DNA of 64,000 nucleotides from Rhodoferax sp. (GTDB lineage: Bacteria > Pseudomonadota > Gammaproteobacteria > Burkholderiales > Burkholderiaceae_C), in assembly GCF_013297935.1 (NCBI RefSeq), contig NZ_JAAFIX010000005.1, positions 186,001-250,000 on the forward strand, written 5' to 3'. A model generated the notes under the pieces. It did not search any database, was not told where the DNA came from, and saw only the letters and a list, made by a program, of their open reading frames with translations. The translations under genes and the position numbers were made by a program. Positions 26,036-33,920 of this stretch are shown piece after piece (within the stretch, counting starts at the first letter, position 1; each line of letters opens with the position of its first letter).

Positions 26036-26057
26036 GCCGCCTCCGGGCGGCTTTTCT
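26036..26057 (+). terminator. Terminator downstream of purH
   Basis: Stem GCCGCC / GGCGGC with a TCCG loop followed by TTTTCTAT, 28 bases after the purH stop. Confidence 0.75.
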
Positions 26058-26058
26058 A

Positions 26059-26116
26059 TGCCAGATCGATGCCTAGCCCTCGTGGAATGTGCGCGTGCAG
26101 CTATTATTTTGATAGC
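26059..26116 (-). repeat. Interspersed repeat copy 6
   Basis: Minus-strand core GCTATCAAAATAATAGC at about 26100-26116, then GCACGCGCACATTCCACGA and tail GGGCTAGGCATCGATCTGG. It occupies the purH-gmhA spacer directly after the purH terminator. Confidence 0.8.
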
Positions 26117-26199
26117 GATCTGGCCGGTGCTTGTGTAAGGGCAAATGCGTGTTCCCCCGATGTACTTGGGGTCGGGTGGTTTGCGCGAAAATGCACGCT

Positions 26200-26793
26200 A
26201 TGCAAAACCACATCACTTCCAGCCTGCAAGAGGCGCACACCGCACTGACCAAGCTGCTGGCCAACCCGGCCGCCTTGGCGACGGTGGAGCAGGCGGCGCA
26301 ATTGCTGATTGCCACGTTTGAGGCACAAGGCCGCGTGTACTCCTGCGGCAATGGCGGCTCCATGTGCGATGCCATGCACTTTGCCGAAGAGCTGACCGGC
26401 CGCTACCGCAAGGACCGTAAGGCCTTGGGCGCCACCGCCATCAGCGACGCCGGGCACCTGACCTGTGTGGGCAACGACCACGGCTACGAGCAAGTGTTTG
26501 CCCGCTATGTCGAAGGCCATGGCCGCCCCGGTGATTGCCTGGTGGCCCTGAGCACCAGCGGCACCAGCAAAAACGTGATCAAAGCCGCCGAGGCTGCAAA
26601 AGCGCTGGGTATGAAAGTCATCATTCTGAGCGGCAAGCGCAGCGAGAAACTTGAGCCATTGAGCGACGTGTACATCTGCACCCCCGGCGGTACCTATGCC
26701 GACCGCGTGCAGGAGCTGCATATCAAGGTGCTGCACATCCTGATCGAACTGATCGAGCGCCACTTCTTTCCTGAGAACTACGTGGGCGAGTAA
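26200..26793 (+). CDS. gmhA: Phosphoheptose isomerase GmhA
   Basis: Converts sedoheptulose 7-phosphate to D-glycero-D-manno-heptose 7-phosphate, the first step to the LPS inner-core heptose. 197 residues with a SIS fold: VYSCGNGGSMCDAMHFAEELTGR, the sugar-phosphate loop LSTSGTSKNVI and the C-terminal QELHIKVLHILIELIE; zinc-type ligands His (MHFAEE) and Glu are present. The close paralogue DiaA is an alternative, but the SCGNGG...HFAEELTGRY pattern favours GmhA. ATG 26200 (MQNHITSSLQEA) aligns best with the family start; ATG 26191 is three codons upstream. Confidence 0.88.
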   Translation: MQNHITSSLQEAHTALTKLLANPAALATVEQAAQLLIATFEAQGRVYSCGNGGSMCDAMHFAEELTGRYRKDRKALGATAISDAGHLTCVGNDHGYEQVFARYVEGHGRPGDCLVALSTSGTSKNVIKAAEAAKALGMKVIILSGKRSEKLEPLSDVYICTPGGTYADRVQELHIKVLHILIELIERHFFPENYVGE

Positions 26794-26796
26794 ATC

Positions 26797-27606
26797 ATGC
26801 GGCGTTTGGCGTTCGCTGTCGTCAGCGCGCTGCTATTGCTCGTGGGATTTGCCGAATGGCAGGTACGGGTTGTACGGGCCGGGTATCAGGAAGGGCGCTT
26901 GAGTTCCGCGCATTCTGTTCGCGTAACCGCGCTTTACTTGCCTGCGAGGCAGCTAGTGTGGGTTGACCCCAGTCTAGTGATTGCTACAGCTTTTCAACTG
27001 TCCCGGCAGTTCGGCCCAAAGGACTTTGTGTCGTCCATGCGCCAAGCAGGGCAGGGGCTAGGATTGCTGAGGCGTGTATCCCTCGACCCTATGACGCAAA
27101 GCGAGTGGAGAAACGAGGCAGCATTTCAGGCATTGACTCTCTTGGCTCGCATGCCGTGGGATGCCGAATTGGAGAGAGAAGCTTCCGGCTTATCGATGCA
27201 TTTGCGGGAGGCCCTTTCCCGCGACACCTCCGCTACCCCCGACGAACGTCTGATGATTGAGGAGTTGCAGGAATTGGTTGGCATGCGGCAAGCAGGCATG
27301 TCTGCCATGGAATCGCGCCAGATGGCTGCACCGCTCGATCAGCCTGGAGCTTGGCACAAAGGTTTGCACGAACTTCGCTTGGGATTAGCGAGCTGTTTGA
27401 AAAATCCAGATCCAAAGCTGGACGCCGCTTGGAGCGCTCTGGCAAGAGGCTTTGGCCAAAACTGGCTGCGCCATGAGTGGTTTTGGGGATGGGATACGGG
27501 TTTGCTGCAAACGGTTCAAGCGTCAAGAACGTCTGCAGATTGTGAGCGATTAGCCGCTCGTGCTGCGTCAATGGCAAGTATGGTCATTGCCGCGCCTGAC
27601 AGGTGA
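26797..27606 (+). CDS. Orphan membrane-anchored or exported protein
   Basis: 269 residues. An N-terminal hydrophobic segment (RRLAFAVVSALLLLVGFAEW) acts as signal anchor, with the rest probably periplasmic and helical. No known motif; six tryptophans and a pair of cysteines (ASCLKN, ADCERL) are noted. It begins three bases after the gmhA stop, so it may share the gmhA transcript; composition is more AT-rich than gmhA. Downstream is the shared hairpin at 27630. A link to O-antigen or surface-polysaccharide biology is only suggested by the neighbour. Confidence 0.75.
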   Translation: MRRLAFAVVSALLLLVGFAEWQVRVVRAGYQEGRLSSAHSVRVTALYLPARQLVWVDPSLVIATAFQLSRQFGPKDFVSSMRQAGQGLGLLRRVSLDPMTQSEWRNEAAFQALTLLARMPWDAELEREASGLSMHLREALSRDTSATPDERLMIEELQELVGMRQAGMSAMESRQMAAPLDQPGAWHKGLHELRLGLASCLKNPDPKLDAAWSALARGFGQNWLRHEWFWGWDTGLLQTVQASRTSADCERLAARAASMASMVIAAPDR

Positions 27607-27629
27607 TTGGTCGGAGCATCAAAAACAAA

Positions 27630-27656
27630 GGCTGGATGCCAAATCGGCATCCAGCC
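27630..27656. terminator. Bidirectional terminator hairpin between the orphan gene and hemL
   Basis: Perfect 11-bp stem GGCTGGATGCC / GGCATCCAGCC with loop AAATC. On the minus strand (hemL side) TTTGTTTTTG follows, a good terminator; on the plus strand the T-run is weak (CTCGTCTTTATT). The hairpin is built from the tail of interspersed repeat copy 7. Confidence 0.85.
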
Positions 27657-27698
27657 CTCGTCTTTATTGCGCTAGTAGCTTCTATTTTGATAGCAAGC
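27630..27698 (-). repeat. Interspersed repeat copy 7, overlapping the hemL 3' end
   Basis: Minus-strand core GCTATCAAAATAGAAGCTAC (27675-27694), spacer TAGCGCAATAAAGACGA and tail GGGCTGGATGCCGATTTGGC, the last part of which is the terminator hairpin. The core supplies the final codons (L-L-S-K) and the TAG stop of hemL. Confidence 0.8.
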
Positions 27699-28983
27699 TA
27701 AACACCTCGCCCGCCGCTGCGACGGTTTCGGCAATGTCTGCATCGGTGTGTGCCGCGCTCATAAAGCCCGCTTCGTAGAGCGCCGGGGCGATGTAAACAC
27801 CATGGTCCAGCAGGCCGTGGAAGAGGGTGTTGAAGCGTGCGTTGTCGGTGGTCATGACCTTGGCGTAGTTCTGCGGCAGTTCCTTGAACAGGAAGAAACC
27901 GAACATGCCGCCCTCGCTATCGCCGCAGAAATCGATGTCTGCTTTGTCAGCTTCGGCTTGCAAGCCGCTGATCAGGGACTGGGTTTTGCGGCTCAGGTCT
28001 TCGTAGAAGCCGGGCTTGCTGATTTCTGCGAGAGTGGCCAAACCGCACGCGGTCGCTACCGGGTTGCCGGATAGCGTGCCGGCTTGGTACACCGGGCCCA
28101 ATGGGGCCAGCTGCTCCATGACGGCGCGCTTGCCGCCAAAGGCTGCCAAGGGCATGCCGCCGCCGATTACCTTGCCCATGACCGTCATGTCGGGCTCAAA
28201 GCCGGGAATGTTGCGGGCGTAGACCTGCTGAGCGCTGCCGGGTGCGACGCGAAAGCCGGTCATCACTTCGTCAAACACGAACAGGGCGCCGTACTCGGTG
28301 CACAGCTCGCGGCAGCGCTTGATGAACGGCACACTGGCGCGCACGAAGTTCATGTTGCCGGCAATCGGCTCGATCATCACGCAGGCCAGCTCTTTGCCGT
28401 GCAGTGCAAAGGCTTCTTCGAGCTGCTGGATGTTGTTGTACTCCAGTACCAAGGTGTGCTGCACCACTTCGGGCGGCACACCGGCGCTGGTGGGGTTGCC
28501 GAAGGTGGCCAAGCCGGAGCCGGCCTTGACCAAGAGTGCGTCGGCGTGGCCGTGGTAGCAGCCTTCGAACTTCAAAATCTTGCTCCGGCCGGTGGCGCCG
28601 CGCGCCAGGCGGATGGCGCTCATGCCGGCCTCGGTGCCGCTGCTGACCAGGCGCACCATGTCCATGCTGGGCACCAGCTTCAGGATGGCTTCTGCCAGCT
28701 CGACTTCACGCTCGGTGGGTGCGCCGAACGAGAAACCGTCGAGCGCTGCCTTTTGCACGGCTTCCAGCACGGCGGGGTGCCCGTGGCCCAGGATCATGGG
28801 CCCCCAGGAGCCGATGTAGTCGATGTAGCGCTTGCCGTCAGCGTCCCAAAAGTAGGCGCCTTGGGCGCGTTGCACGAAGCGGGGCGTACCGCCCACGGCC
28901 TTGAATGCGCGCACAGGCGAGTTCACGCCACCGGGAATCACGCGCTTGGCGCGCTCAAAAAGGTCTAAGTTACGGTCTGTCAC
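27682..28983 (-). CDS. hemL: Glutamate-1-semialdehyde 2,1-aminomutase HemL
   Basis: PLP enzyme that makes 5-aminolevulinate, the second step of the C5 tetrapyrrole pathway. 433 residues; [21 protein letters not shown] at the N-terminus, the PLP lysine in [18 protein letters not shown] and the FDEVMTGFR motif before it. Translation starts at GTG 28983, which fits the family N-terminus. The last four codons and stop come from an interspersed repeat. thiD lies 14 bases upstream on the same strand, so both probably form an operon. Confidence 0.97.
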   Translation of the reverse strand: MTDRNLDLFERAKRVIPGGVNSPVRAFKAVGGTPRFVQRAQGAYFWDADGKRYIDYIGSWGPMILGHGHPAVLEAVQKAALDGFSFGAPTEREVELAEAILKLVPSMDMVRLVSSGTEAGMSAIRLARGATGRSKILKFEGCYHGHADALLVKAGSGLATFGNPTSAGVPPEVVQHTLVLEYNNIQQLEEAFALHGKELACVMIEPIAGNMNFVRASVPFIKRCRELCTEYGALFVFDEVMTGFRVAPGSAQQVYARNIPGFEPDMTVMGKVIGGGMPLAAFGGKRAVMEQLAPLGPVYQAGTLSGNPVATACGLATLAEISKPGFYEDLSRKTQSLISGLQAEADKADIDFCGDSEGGMFGFFLFKELPQNYAKVMTTDNARFNTLFHGLLDHGVYIAPALYEAGFMSAAHTDADIAETVAAAGEVFSLLSK

Positions 28984-28997
28984 AAAATTTCTGCCAG

Positions 28998-29921
28998 TTA
29001 GTGTCGGGTGGAATGGGGGGGGACTTCGAAGTCAGCTTCGAGCGTATTGATCGCGCTCTCTTCGTCCTCATCAGATTCGGGTTGCGCCCAAAAAAGCCGG
29101 TCTGGAATCACGTGGCCCATGCCGGGGCGAAAGCCGTTTTCCAGGCAACGGTCCAGGTAGCTGAGGGCTTCGGTGACTGCTTCGTTGAGTTCAGTGCCGC
29201 TGGCAATCAATGCCGCCAGGGCAGCGGACAGCGTATCGCCGGCACCGGTGAAGATTGCTTCAAAACGCTCGAACTTTTCGCTGCACAGAACCGAGGTCGG
29301 CGAGGCCAGTACGTTGTCAATGAACTGGTCAGGCAGGGGAATGCCGGTGACCAGGGTGTAGGGCACGCCGAACGCGTTCGCGGCCTTGGCAATGTCACGG
29401 GCCGTAGGGCTTTTTTCCGCATTCCAGTCGGGTAGCAGCCAGCGTGAGAGCGTGCTGTGGTTTCCCACCAACAAAGTGGTCTGTGGCAAAAGTAACTCTA
29501 TGCAAGCGTCTTGATACAAATCGATCTTGTCTTCCTCCCACCAGGAGAGGTCCGGCATGTAGGCCACCAAGGGGACATCCGAATAGTCTGAGGCCAACTC
29601 GGCAATCGCAGAAAGGTTCTCCGGCGTCCCGACAAAGCCCACTTTAAAGACTTGCGCTGGCACGTCTTCCAGGATGATGCGGGCCTGCTCAGTGACCGCC
29701 TCGTCATCAAACGGGAAGTGGTCCACGATCTCTGTGGTGTCTCGCGCATACGCGCCGGTAATGACCGGCAAAGCATGGGCACCTACGGAGGCAATGGCAG
29801 TGAGGTCAGCGGCGGTTCCGGCGCTGCCGCTAGGGTCGTTGGCGTTGAAGGCCATCACGCAAGCGGAGGGGCCGTCTTCGTCGATGGTGTCGTCAACTTC
29901 GGTGGGGGGTAATGCCGACAT
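28998..29921 (-). CDS. thiD: Hydroxymethylpyrimidine/phosphomethylpyrimidine kinase ThiD
   Basis: Ribokinase-fold enzyme that phosphorylates HMP and HMP-P in thiamine synthesis. 307 residues: [31 protein letters not shown] (28-58) holds the substrate-binding Gly-rich segment, and [19 protein letters not shown] near residue 230 holds the catalytic Asp and anion hole (GAGD). The acidic N-terminal ~20 residues and acidic C-terminus are longer than in Escherichia coli ThiD. ATG 29921. No TPP riboswitch is visible upstream. Confidence 0.93.
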   Translation of the reverse strand: MSALPPTEVDDTIDEDGPSACVMAFNANDPSGSAGTAADLTAIASVGAHALPVITGAYARDTTEIVDHFPFDDEAVTEQARIILEDVPAQVFKVGFVGTPENLSAIAELASDYSDVPLVAYMPDLSWWEEDKIDLYQDACIELLLPQTTLLVGNHSTLSRWLLPDWNAEKSPTARDIAKAANAFGVPYTLVTGIPLPDQFIDNVLASPTSVLCSEKFERFEAIFTGAGDTLSAALAALIASGTELNEAVTEALSYLDRCLENGFRPGMGHVIPDRLFWAQPESDEDEESAINTLEADFEVPPHSTRH

Positions 29922-30041
29922 CTAGAGGCCTCTATTAGGGTAAGTCATCGTGCAGAATGGCGTTCTTTCGTCGGACGGTCGTCTTTTGGACAAAACCTGC
30001 TCTATACAATCGTTGCATTCTATTTGAAGGCCCTATAAGCT

Positions 30042-30215
30042 GTGACTGATACCAAAACTTGGATGTGTTTGATTTGCGGTTGGATTTATGACGAGACGGC
30101 TGGCGCCCCCGACCACGGCATTGCCCCCGGAACACTGTGGGCCGATGTGCCAATGAACTGGACGTGCCCTGAGTGCGGCGCCCGCAAAGAAGACTTCGAA
30201 ATGGTGCAGATCTGA
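30042..30215 (+). CDS. Rubredoxin
   Basis: A 57-residue iron-sulfur electron carrier. The two knuckles are MCLICGWIYDE (Cys9, Cys12) and TCPECGARKEDF (Cys42, Cys45), with the conserved GIAPGTLWADVP between. Translation starts at GTG 30042, with no other start available. It is followed 71 bp downstream by pilG; the rubredoxin-pilG neighbourhood is known in other proteobacteria. Partner oxidoreductase not in this window. Confidence 0.96.
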   Translation: MTDTKTWMCLICGWIYDETAGAPDHGIAPGTLWADVPMNWTCPECGARKEDFEMVQI

Positions 30216-30286
30216 TTTGCGCCCTGGGTGCGGAATTTGCATACCCAGATTTCCTTTCAGTGAACCGGAACCCGACCTTCTAACGT

Positions 30287-30679
30287 ATGACTGCTCCCAC
30301 CTTCAAAGTCCTTGTGATCGATGACAGCAACACCATACGCCGGAGTGCTGAAATTTTTCTCAAGCAGGGGGGGCATGAGGTGCTGCTGGCTGAAGACGGT
30401 TTTGATGCGCTTGCAAAGGTGAATGATTACCAGCCGCACATTATTTTTTGCGACATCTTGATGCCCCGCCTGGATGGGTATCAGACGTGCGCCATCATCA
30501 AGCGCAACGCAAAATTCTCTAGCGTTCCTGTGGTCATGCTGTCTTCTAAAGACGGTGTTTTTGACAAAGCCCGTGGCCGCATGGTCGGGGCACAGGACTA
30601 TCTCACCAAACCGTTTACCAAAGACCAGTTGCTGCAAGCTGTGCAGCAATTCGGCAACGCCTTGCAAGGAGCATCTTGA
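30287..30679 (+). CDS. pilG: Twitching-motility response regulator PilG
   Basis: A 130-residue stand-alone receiver: acidic pair Asp12-Asp13 in VIDDSNTIRR, phosphorylation site Asp56 in FCDILMPRLDGYQ, and the conserved Lys in YLTKPF. In the Pil-Chp system PilG is a CheY-like output that promotes pilus extension and raises cAMP through the adenylate cyclase CyaB. First gene of pilG-H-I-J-L; its stop overlaps the pilH start by one base (TGATG). Confidence 0.94.
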   Translation: MTAPTFKVLVIDDSNTIRRSAEIFLKQGGHEVLLAEDGFDALAKVNDYQPHIIFCDILMPRLDGYQTCAIIKRNAKFSSVPVVMLSSKDGVFDKARGRMVGAQDYLTKPFTKDQLLQAVQQFGNALQGAS

Positions 30680-31044
30680 TGCCAATCCATAAAGTACTGA
30701 TCGTTGACGACTCCAAAACCGAGTTGCTTTATTTGACAGAAATTCTGCAGAAGAACGGGTTTACTGTTCGGTCTGCAGAGAATGCCGACGAGGCTTTCAA
30801 GCGCCTCGGTGAAGAGCGGCCCCAACTTATCTTGATGGATGTGGTGATGCCCGGCCAAAATGGGTTCCAGTTGACCCGCGCCATCAATCGCACTCCGGAG
30901 TACTCCGACATCCCAATCATCATGTGCACGAGCAAGAGTCTGGAGACGGACCGTGTGTGGGGCATGCGCCAGGGCGCCAAAGATTACATCACCAAGCCAG
31001 TCGATGCGGCGGAGCTACTCGCCAAAATCAAGGCTCTGGGTTAA
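30679..31044 (+). CDS. pilH: Twitching-motility response regulator PilH
   Basis: 121-residue receiver with Asp10-Asp11 (VDDSKTE), phospho-acceptor Asp54 (LMDVVMPGQNGFQ) and Lys in YITKPV. In known systems PilH counteracts PilG as retraction regulator or phosphate sink. ATG 30679 overlaps the pilG stop, with AAGGAG about nine bases upstream; a TTG one codon earlier is not needed. Confidence 0.94.
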   Translation: MPIHKVLIVDDSKTELLYLTEILQKNGFTVRSAENADEAFKRLGEERPQLILMDVVMPGQNGFQLTRAINRTPEYSDIPIIMCTSKSLETDRVWGMRQGAKDYITKPVDAAELLAKIKALG

Positions 31045-31056
31045 CGCTGGCACTCT

Positions 31057-31587
31057 ATGGCCAATAGAGAAGCACTTCGAGAACTGCAAGCACGGCTTGC
31101 AAGTCGCTTGCAAGCCGCGAAAGCGGAAGGTATGTCGGTAGCATGGTTAGCGGTTCAGGCCGGTGGGCGGAAATACCTATTCCCGCTGGGGCAGTCTGGG
31201 GAGATCGTTCCTGTGTCCCATGTGCAGCCGGTCCCCTATTCGGTGGACTGGTTTCTGGGGGTGGTGAATATCCGCGGCGGACTGTTTGGGGTTGTCGACC
31301 TTGCGGCATTTTTGGCTCTTGATGGAGGCGTTTCACGTCAAGTGCCAGCCGGCAATGAGCCTAGTGTTGTGACCTTGAATGCGGCGCTGGATGTCAATTG
31401 CGCCCTTCAGGTCGACTTGTTGTCCGGTTTGCGTGGTGCTGATGCTTTCACTCAGTCTCACGGACCCGCGGAGGGTTCTCCCTCTTACATGGGTAATGTT
31501 TTTCTCGACAGTTCTGGCGAGGCTTGGCAAGAAATCAACTTGCGCGTCCTATCCCAGTCTCAGCAGTTTTTGAGCATCAGCGCTTAG
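31057..31587 (+). CDS. pilI: CheW-like adaptor PilI
   Basis: 176 residues forming a CheW domain that couples receptor PilJ to kinase PilL. Recognisable are GGRKYLFPLGQSGEIVPV, the PYSVDWFLGVVNIRGGLFGVVDLAAFL core (conserved NIRG) and the C-terminal EAWQEINLRVLSQSQQF strand and helix. Twelve bases after pilH, ATG 31057. Confidence 0.92.
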   Translation: MANREALRELQARLASRLQAAKAEGMSVAWLAVQAGGRKYLFPLGQSGEIVPVSHVQPVPYSVDWFLGVVNIRGGLFGVVDLAAFLALDGGVSRQVPAGNEPSVVTLNAALDVNCALQVDLLSGLRGADAFTQSHGPAEGSPSYMGNVFLDSSGEAWQEINLRVLSQSQQFLSISA

Positions 31588-31607
31588 TTCACCTGTAAGG
31601 TCCCATC

Positions 31608-33869
31608 ATGTCCGTTGTAGATCAATTGAAAAATCTGTTTTCCAAAAAACAACAGGAGTCTGAGCTGGATTCCCGCTTGAGTTTGGCCATGCCGGATGTA
31701 ACTATCGCCACACCGGACAATGAAACGGTGCAAGAGTCGCAGAATGCGCCCTTGCAGGCGCCCGTTGCGCCGGCTGCCGAAGAGCCTTTGGTCGCGCAAG
31801 GCGATCTGGTCTCGATTCCGGTGCTTGGGCGCCGTACGGTGGTGGAGCATCAGCGCACTTTGTTTGTGCTGCTCGGCGGCGCGTTGGTGGTGCTTGCCGG
31901 TGTTACGTTTTACGCCTTGAATCAATCGGACCGTGTGGCTCAGCAGCTGGGAGCAACCGGGCAGTCGCTCATGCAGTCGCAGCGACTCGCGAAGTCGGTG
32001 TCGCAAGCGGTGGTGGGGAGTGCTCAGGCTTTCCCCGATGTGTCGGACAGCTCGGGTATTTTGTCGAAGTCAGTCAAAGGTTTGCAGGCTGGCGACGATG
32101 AGATGCGCATTAACCCGTTGAGTGAAGACTTTGCACCGGAGCTGGGCAAAGTGCTGCCGCTAGTTGAGCGTGCGGACAAAAATGCCAAGGCAGTGATCGC
32201 TCAGCAAAAGATGCTGACGCAGATCGGATCCGCGCTGCGCCTTATCAATCGCCAATCCTCTGATTTGTTGGAAGTCGCCGAAACCGTTTCTTCCCTGAAG
32301 TTGCAACAAAACGCACCGGCAGCAGAAATTTCTGCAGTGGGCCAGCTGGTGATGTTGACCCAGCGAATCGGCAAATCGTCCAACGAGTTTTTGACTGCCG
32401 AAGGCGTGAGTCCTGAGGCGGTGTTCTTGCTGGGTAAGGATTTGAATACCTTCAAGGAAATTTCAGAAGCGCTGTTGTCGGGCAGCGCAGAACTCCGCCT
32501 GACAGCGACCAAAGACCCCGCGACCCGCGAGCAGTTGGAAGCACTGATCAAAATGTACGAAGAGACCCGTGTACAGGCGGGTGCGATTTTGGGTAACTTG
32601 CAGGGCTTGGTGTCTGCGCGTGAAGCCCAAGGCGCGATCATTGCGGACAGTGAGCCCTTGCGCCGCAATCTGGAAGACCTTCAGGCCAAGTTGTCCGGCC
32701 AAGCCGGTATTGGCGGTGCGTCGCTTGCTTTGTTGATTCTGGCGGCATTGTTCGCGTTGGTGTGTGCCGGCGGCTTGTCTTATGTGCAGTTGCAGGACAG
32801 CCGTAAGCGCCAGGTCGTTGCTGAAGACCAGCGCCTGGAGGCGGAGCGCCAAGAGCAAGAAGCCAAGCGCGTCAATGATGCGAACCAGGCCGCGATTCTG
32901 CGTTTGATGAACGAACTGCAAACCGTTGCTGAAGGCGATTTGACGCAAGAAGCGACCGTGACGGAAGACATCACTGGAGCTATTGCTGACTCGGTGAACT
33001 ACACGGTAGAGGAGTTGCGCTCACTGGTGTCGAACGTTCAAAACACTGCGGCCCGTGTGGCCCAGACAACGGCGGATGTGGATGCGACCTCCACGGAGCT
33101 GCTGGCAGCCTCCAACGAGCAACTGCACGAAATTCGCGAAACAGGTAAGTCGGTTCTGGATATGGCGGGTCGTATTAACGAGGTGTCTACACAAGCGCAA
33201 GAGTCTGCGACCGTAGCCCGCCAATCTCTGCAAGCGGCGGAGTCCGGCCTGCAAGCGGTGCAAAACGCGATCGGCGGTATGAACTCCATTCGCGACCAGA
33301 TTCAAGAAACCTCGAAGCGGATTAAGCGCCTGGGCGAGTCTTCGCAGGAGATTGGTGAAATCACGGAGCTGATTTCAGACATTACCGAACAAACCAACGT
33401 CCTGGCCTTGAATGCGGCTATTCAAGCAGCCTCTGCGGGTGAGGCGGGACGAGGCTTCTCCGTGGTGGCGGAGGAAGTGCAGCGCTTGGCGGAGCGCTCT
33501 GCGGATGCGACGCGTCAGATTGCGGCACTGGTGAAGGCTATTCAGACCGATACGCAGGATGCTATCGGTGCGATGGAGCGCTCCACACAGGGTGTGGTGG
33601 AGGGAGCCAAACTCTCCGACAACGCGGGTACCGCGCTGACCGAAATTGACCGGGTGTCCCGTCAGGTGGCTGACCTGATTGAGCAGATTTCGAATGCAGC
33701 CTCCCGCGAGGCCGGTTTGGCCAACGTGGTTGCCGACAACATTCAGCACATTTTTGCGGTGACCGAGCAGACTGGAGAGGGCACACGCGCTACAGCGAAT
33801 CAAGTGCGCGAGCTCTCCCGCATGGCCGAAGAACTGCGCCAGTCGGTGTCCCGATTCAAGATTTCCTGA
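31608..33869 (+). CDS. pilJ: Methyl-accepting chemotaxis protein PilJ
   Basis: Receptor of the Pil-Chp pathway, 753 residues. An ~80-residue cytoplasmic N-terminus (unusually long, Pro/Ala/Glu-rich), membrane segment ~84-104 (LFVLLGGALVVLAGVTFYAL), periplasmic PilJ-type helical modules (~105-360), second membrane segment ~366-390, HAMP (~430-480) and a signalling domain whose tip reads EQTNVLALNAAIQAASAGEAGRGFSVVAEEV. ATG 31608 has TAAGG upstream. Lies between pilI and pilL in a single gene row. Confidence 0.94.
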   Translation: MSVVDQLKNLFSKKQQESELDSRLSLAMPDVTIATPDNETVQESQNAPLQAPVAPAAEEPLVAQGDLVSIPVLGRRTVVEHQRTLFVLLGGALVVLAGVTFYALNQSDRVAQQLGATGQSLMQSQRLAKSVSQAVVGSAQAFPDVSDSSGILSKSVKGLQAGDDEMRINPLSEDFAPELGKVLPLVERADKNAKAVIAQQKMLTQIGSALRLINRQSSDLLEVAETVSSLKLQQNAPAAEISAVGQLVMLTQRIGKSSNEFLTAEGVSPEAVFLLGKDLNTFKEISEALLSGSAELRLTATKDPATREQLEALIKMYEETRVQAGAILGNLQGLVSAREAQGAIIADSEPLRRNLEDLQAKLSGQAGIGGASLALLILAALFALVCAGGLSYVQLQDSRKRQVVAEDQRLEAERQEQEAKRVNDANQAAILRLMNELQTVAEGDLTQEATVTEDITGAIADSVNYTVEELRSLVSNVQNTAARVAQTTADVDATSTELLAASNEQLHEIRETGKSVLDMAGRINEVSTQAQESATVARQSLQAAESGLQAVQNAIGGMNSIRDQIQETSKRIKRLGESSQEIGEITELISDITEQTNVLALNAAIQAASAGEAGRGFSVVAEEVQRLAERSADATRQIAALVKAIQTDTQDAIGAMERSTQGVVEGAKLSDNAGTALTEIDRVSRQVADLIEQISNAASREAGLANVVADNIQHIFAVTEQTGEGTRATANQVRELSRMAEELRQSVSRFKIS

Positions 33870-33920
33870 TCGCGTTTATTCGCACCCTTTGCCCCGTGAA
33901 ATCCAGGAGAGCCTGAACCC

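Noticed and set aside
29922-30041. TPP riboswitch before thiD or rubredoxin
   Set aside because: No CUGAGA / ACCUGA-like pairing elements in the 120-bp spacer.
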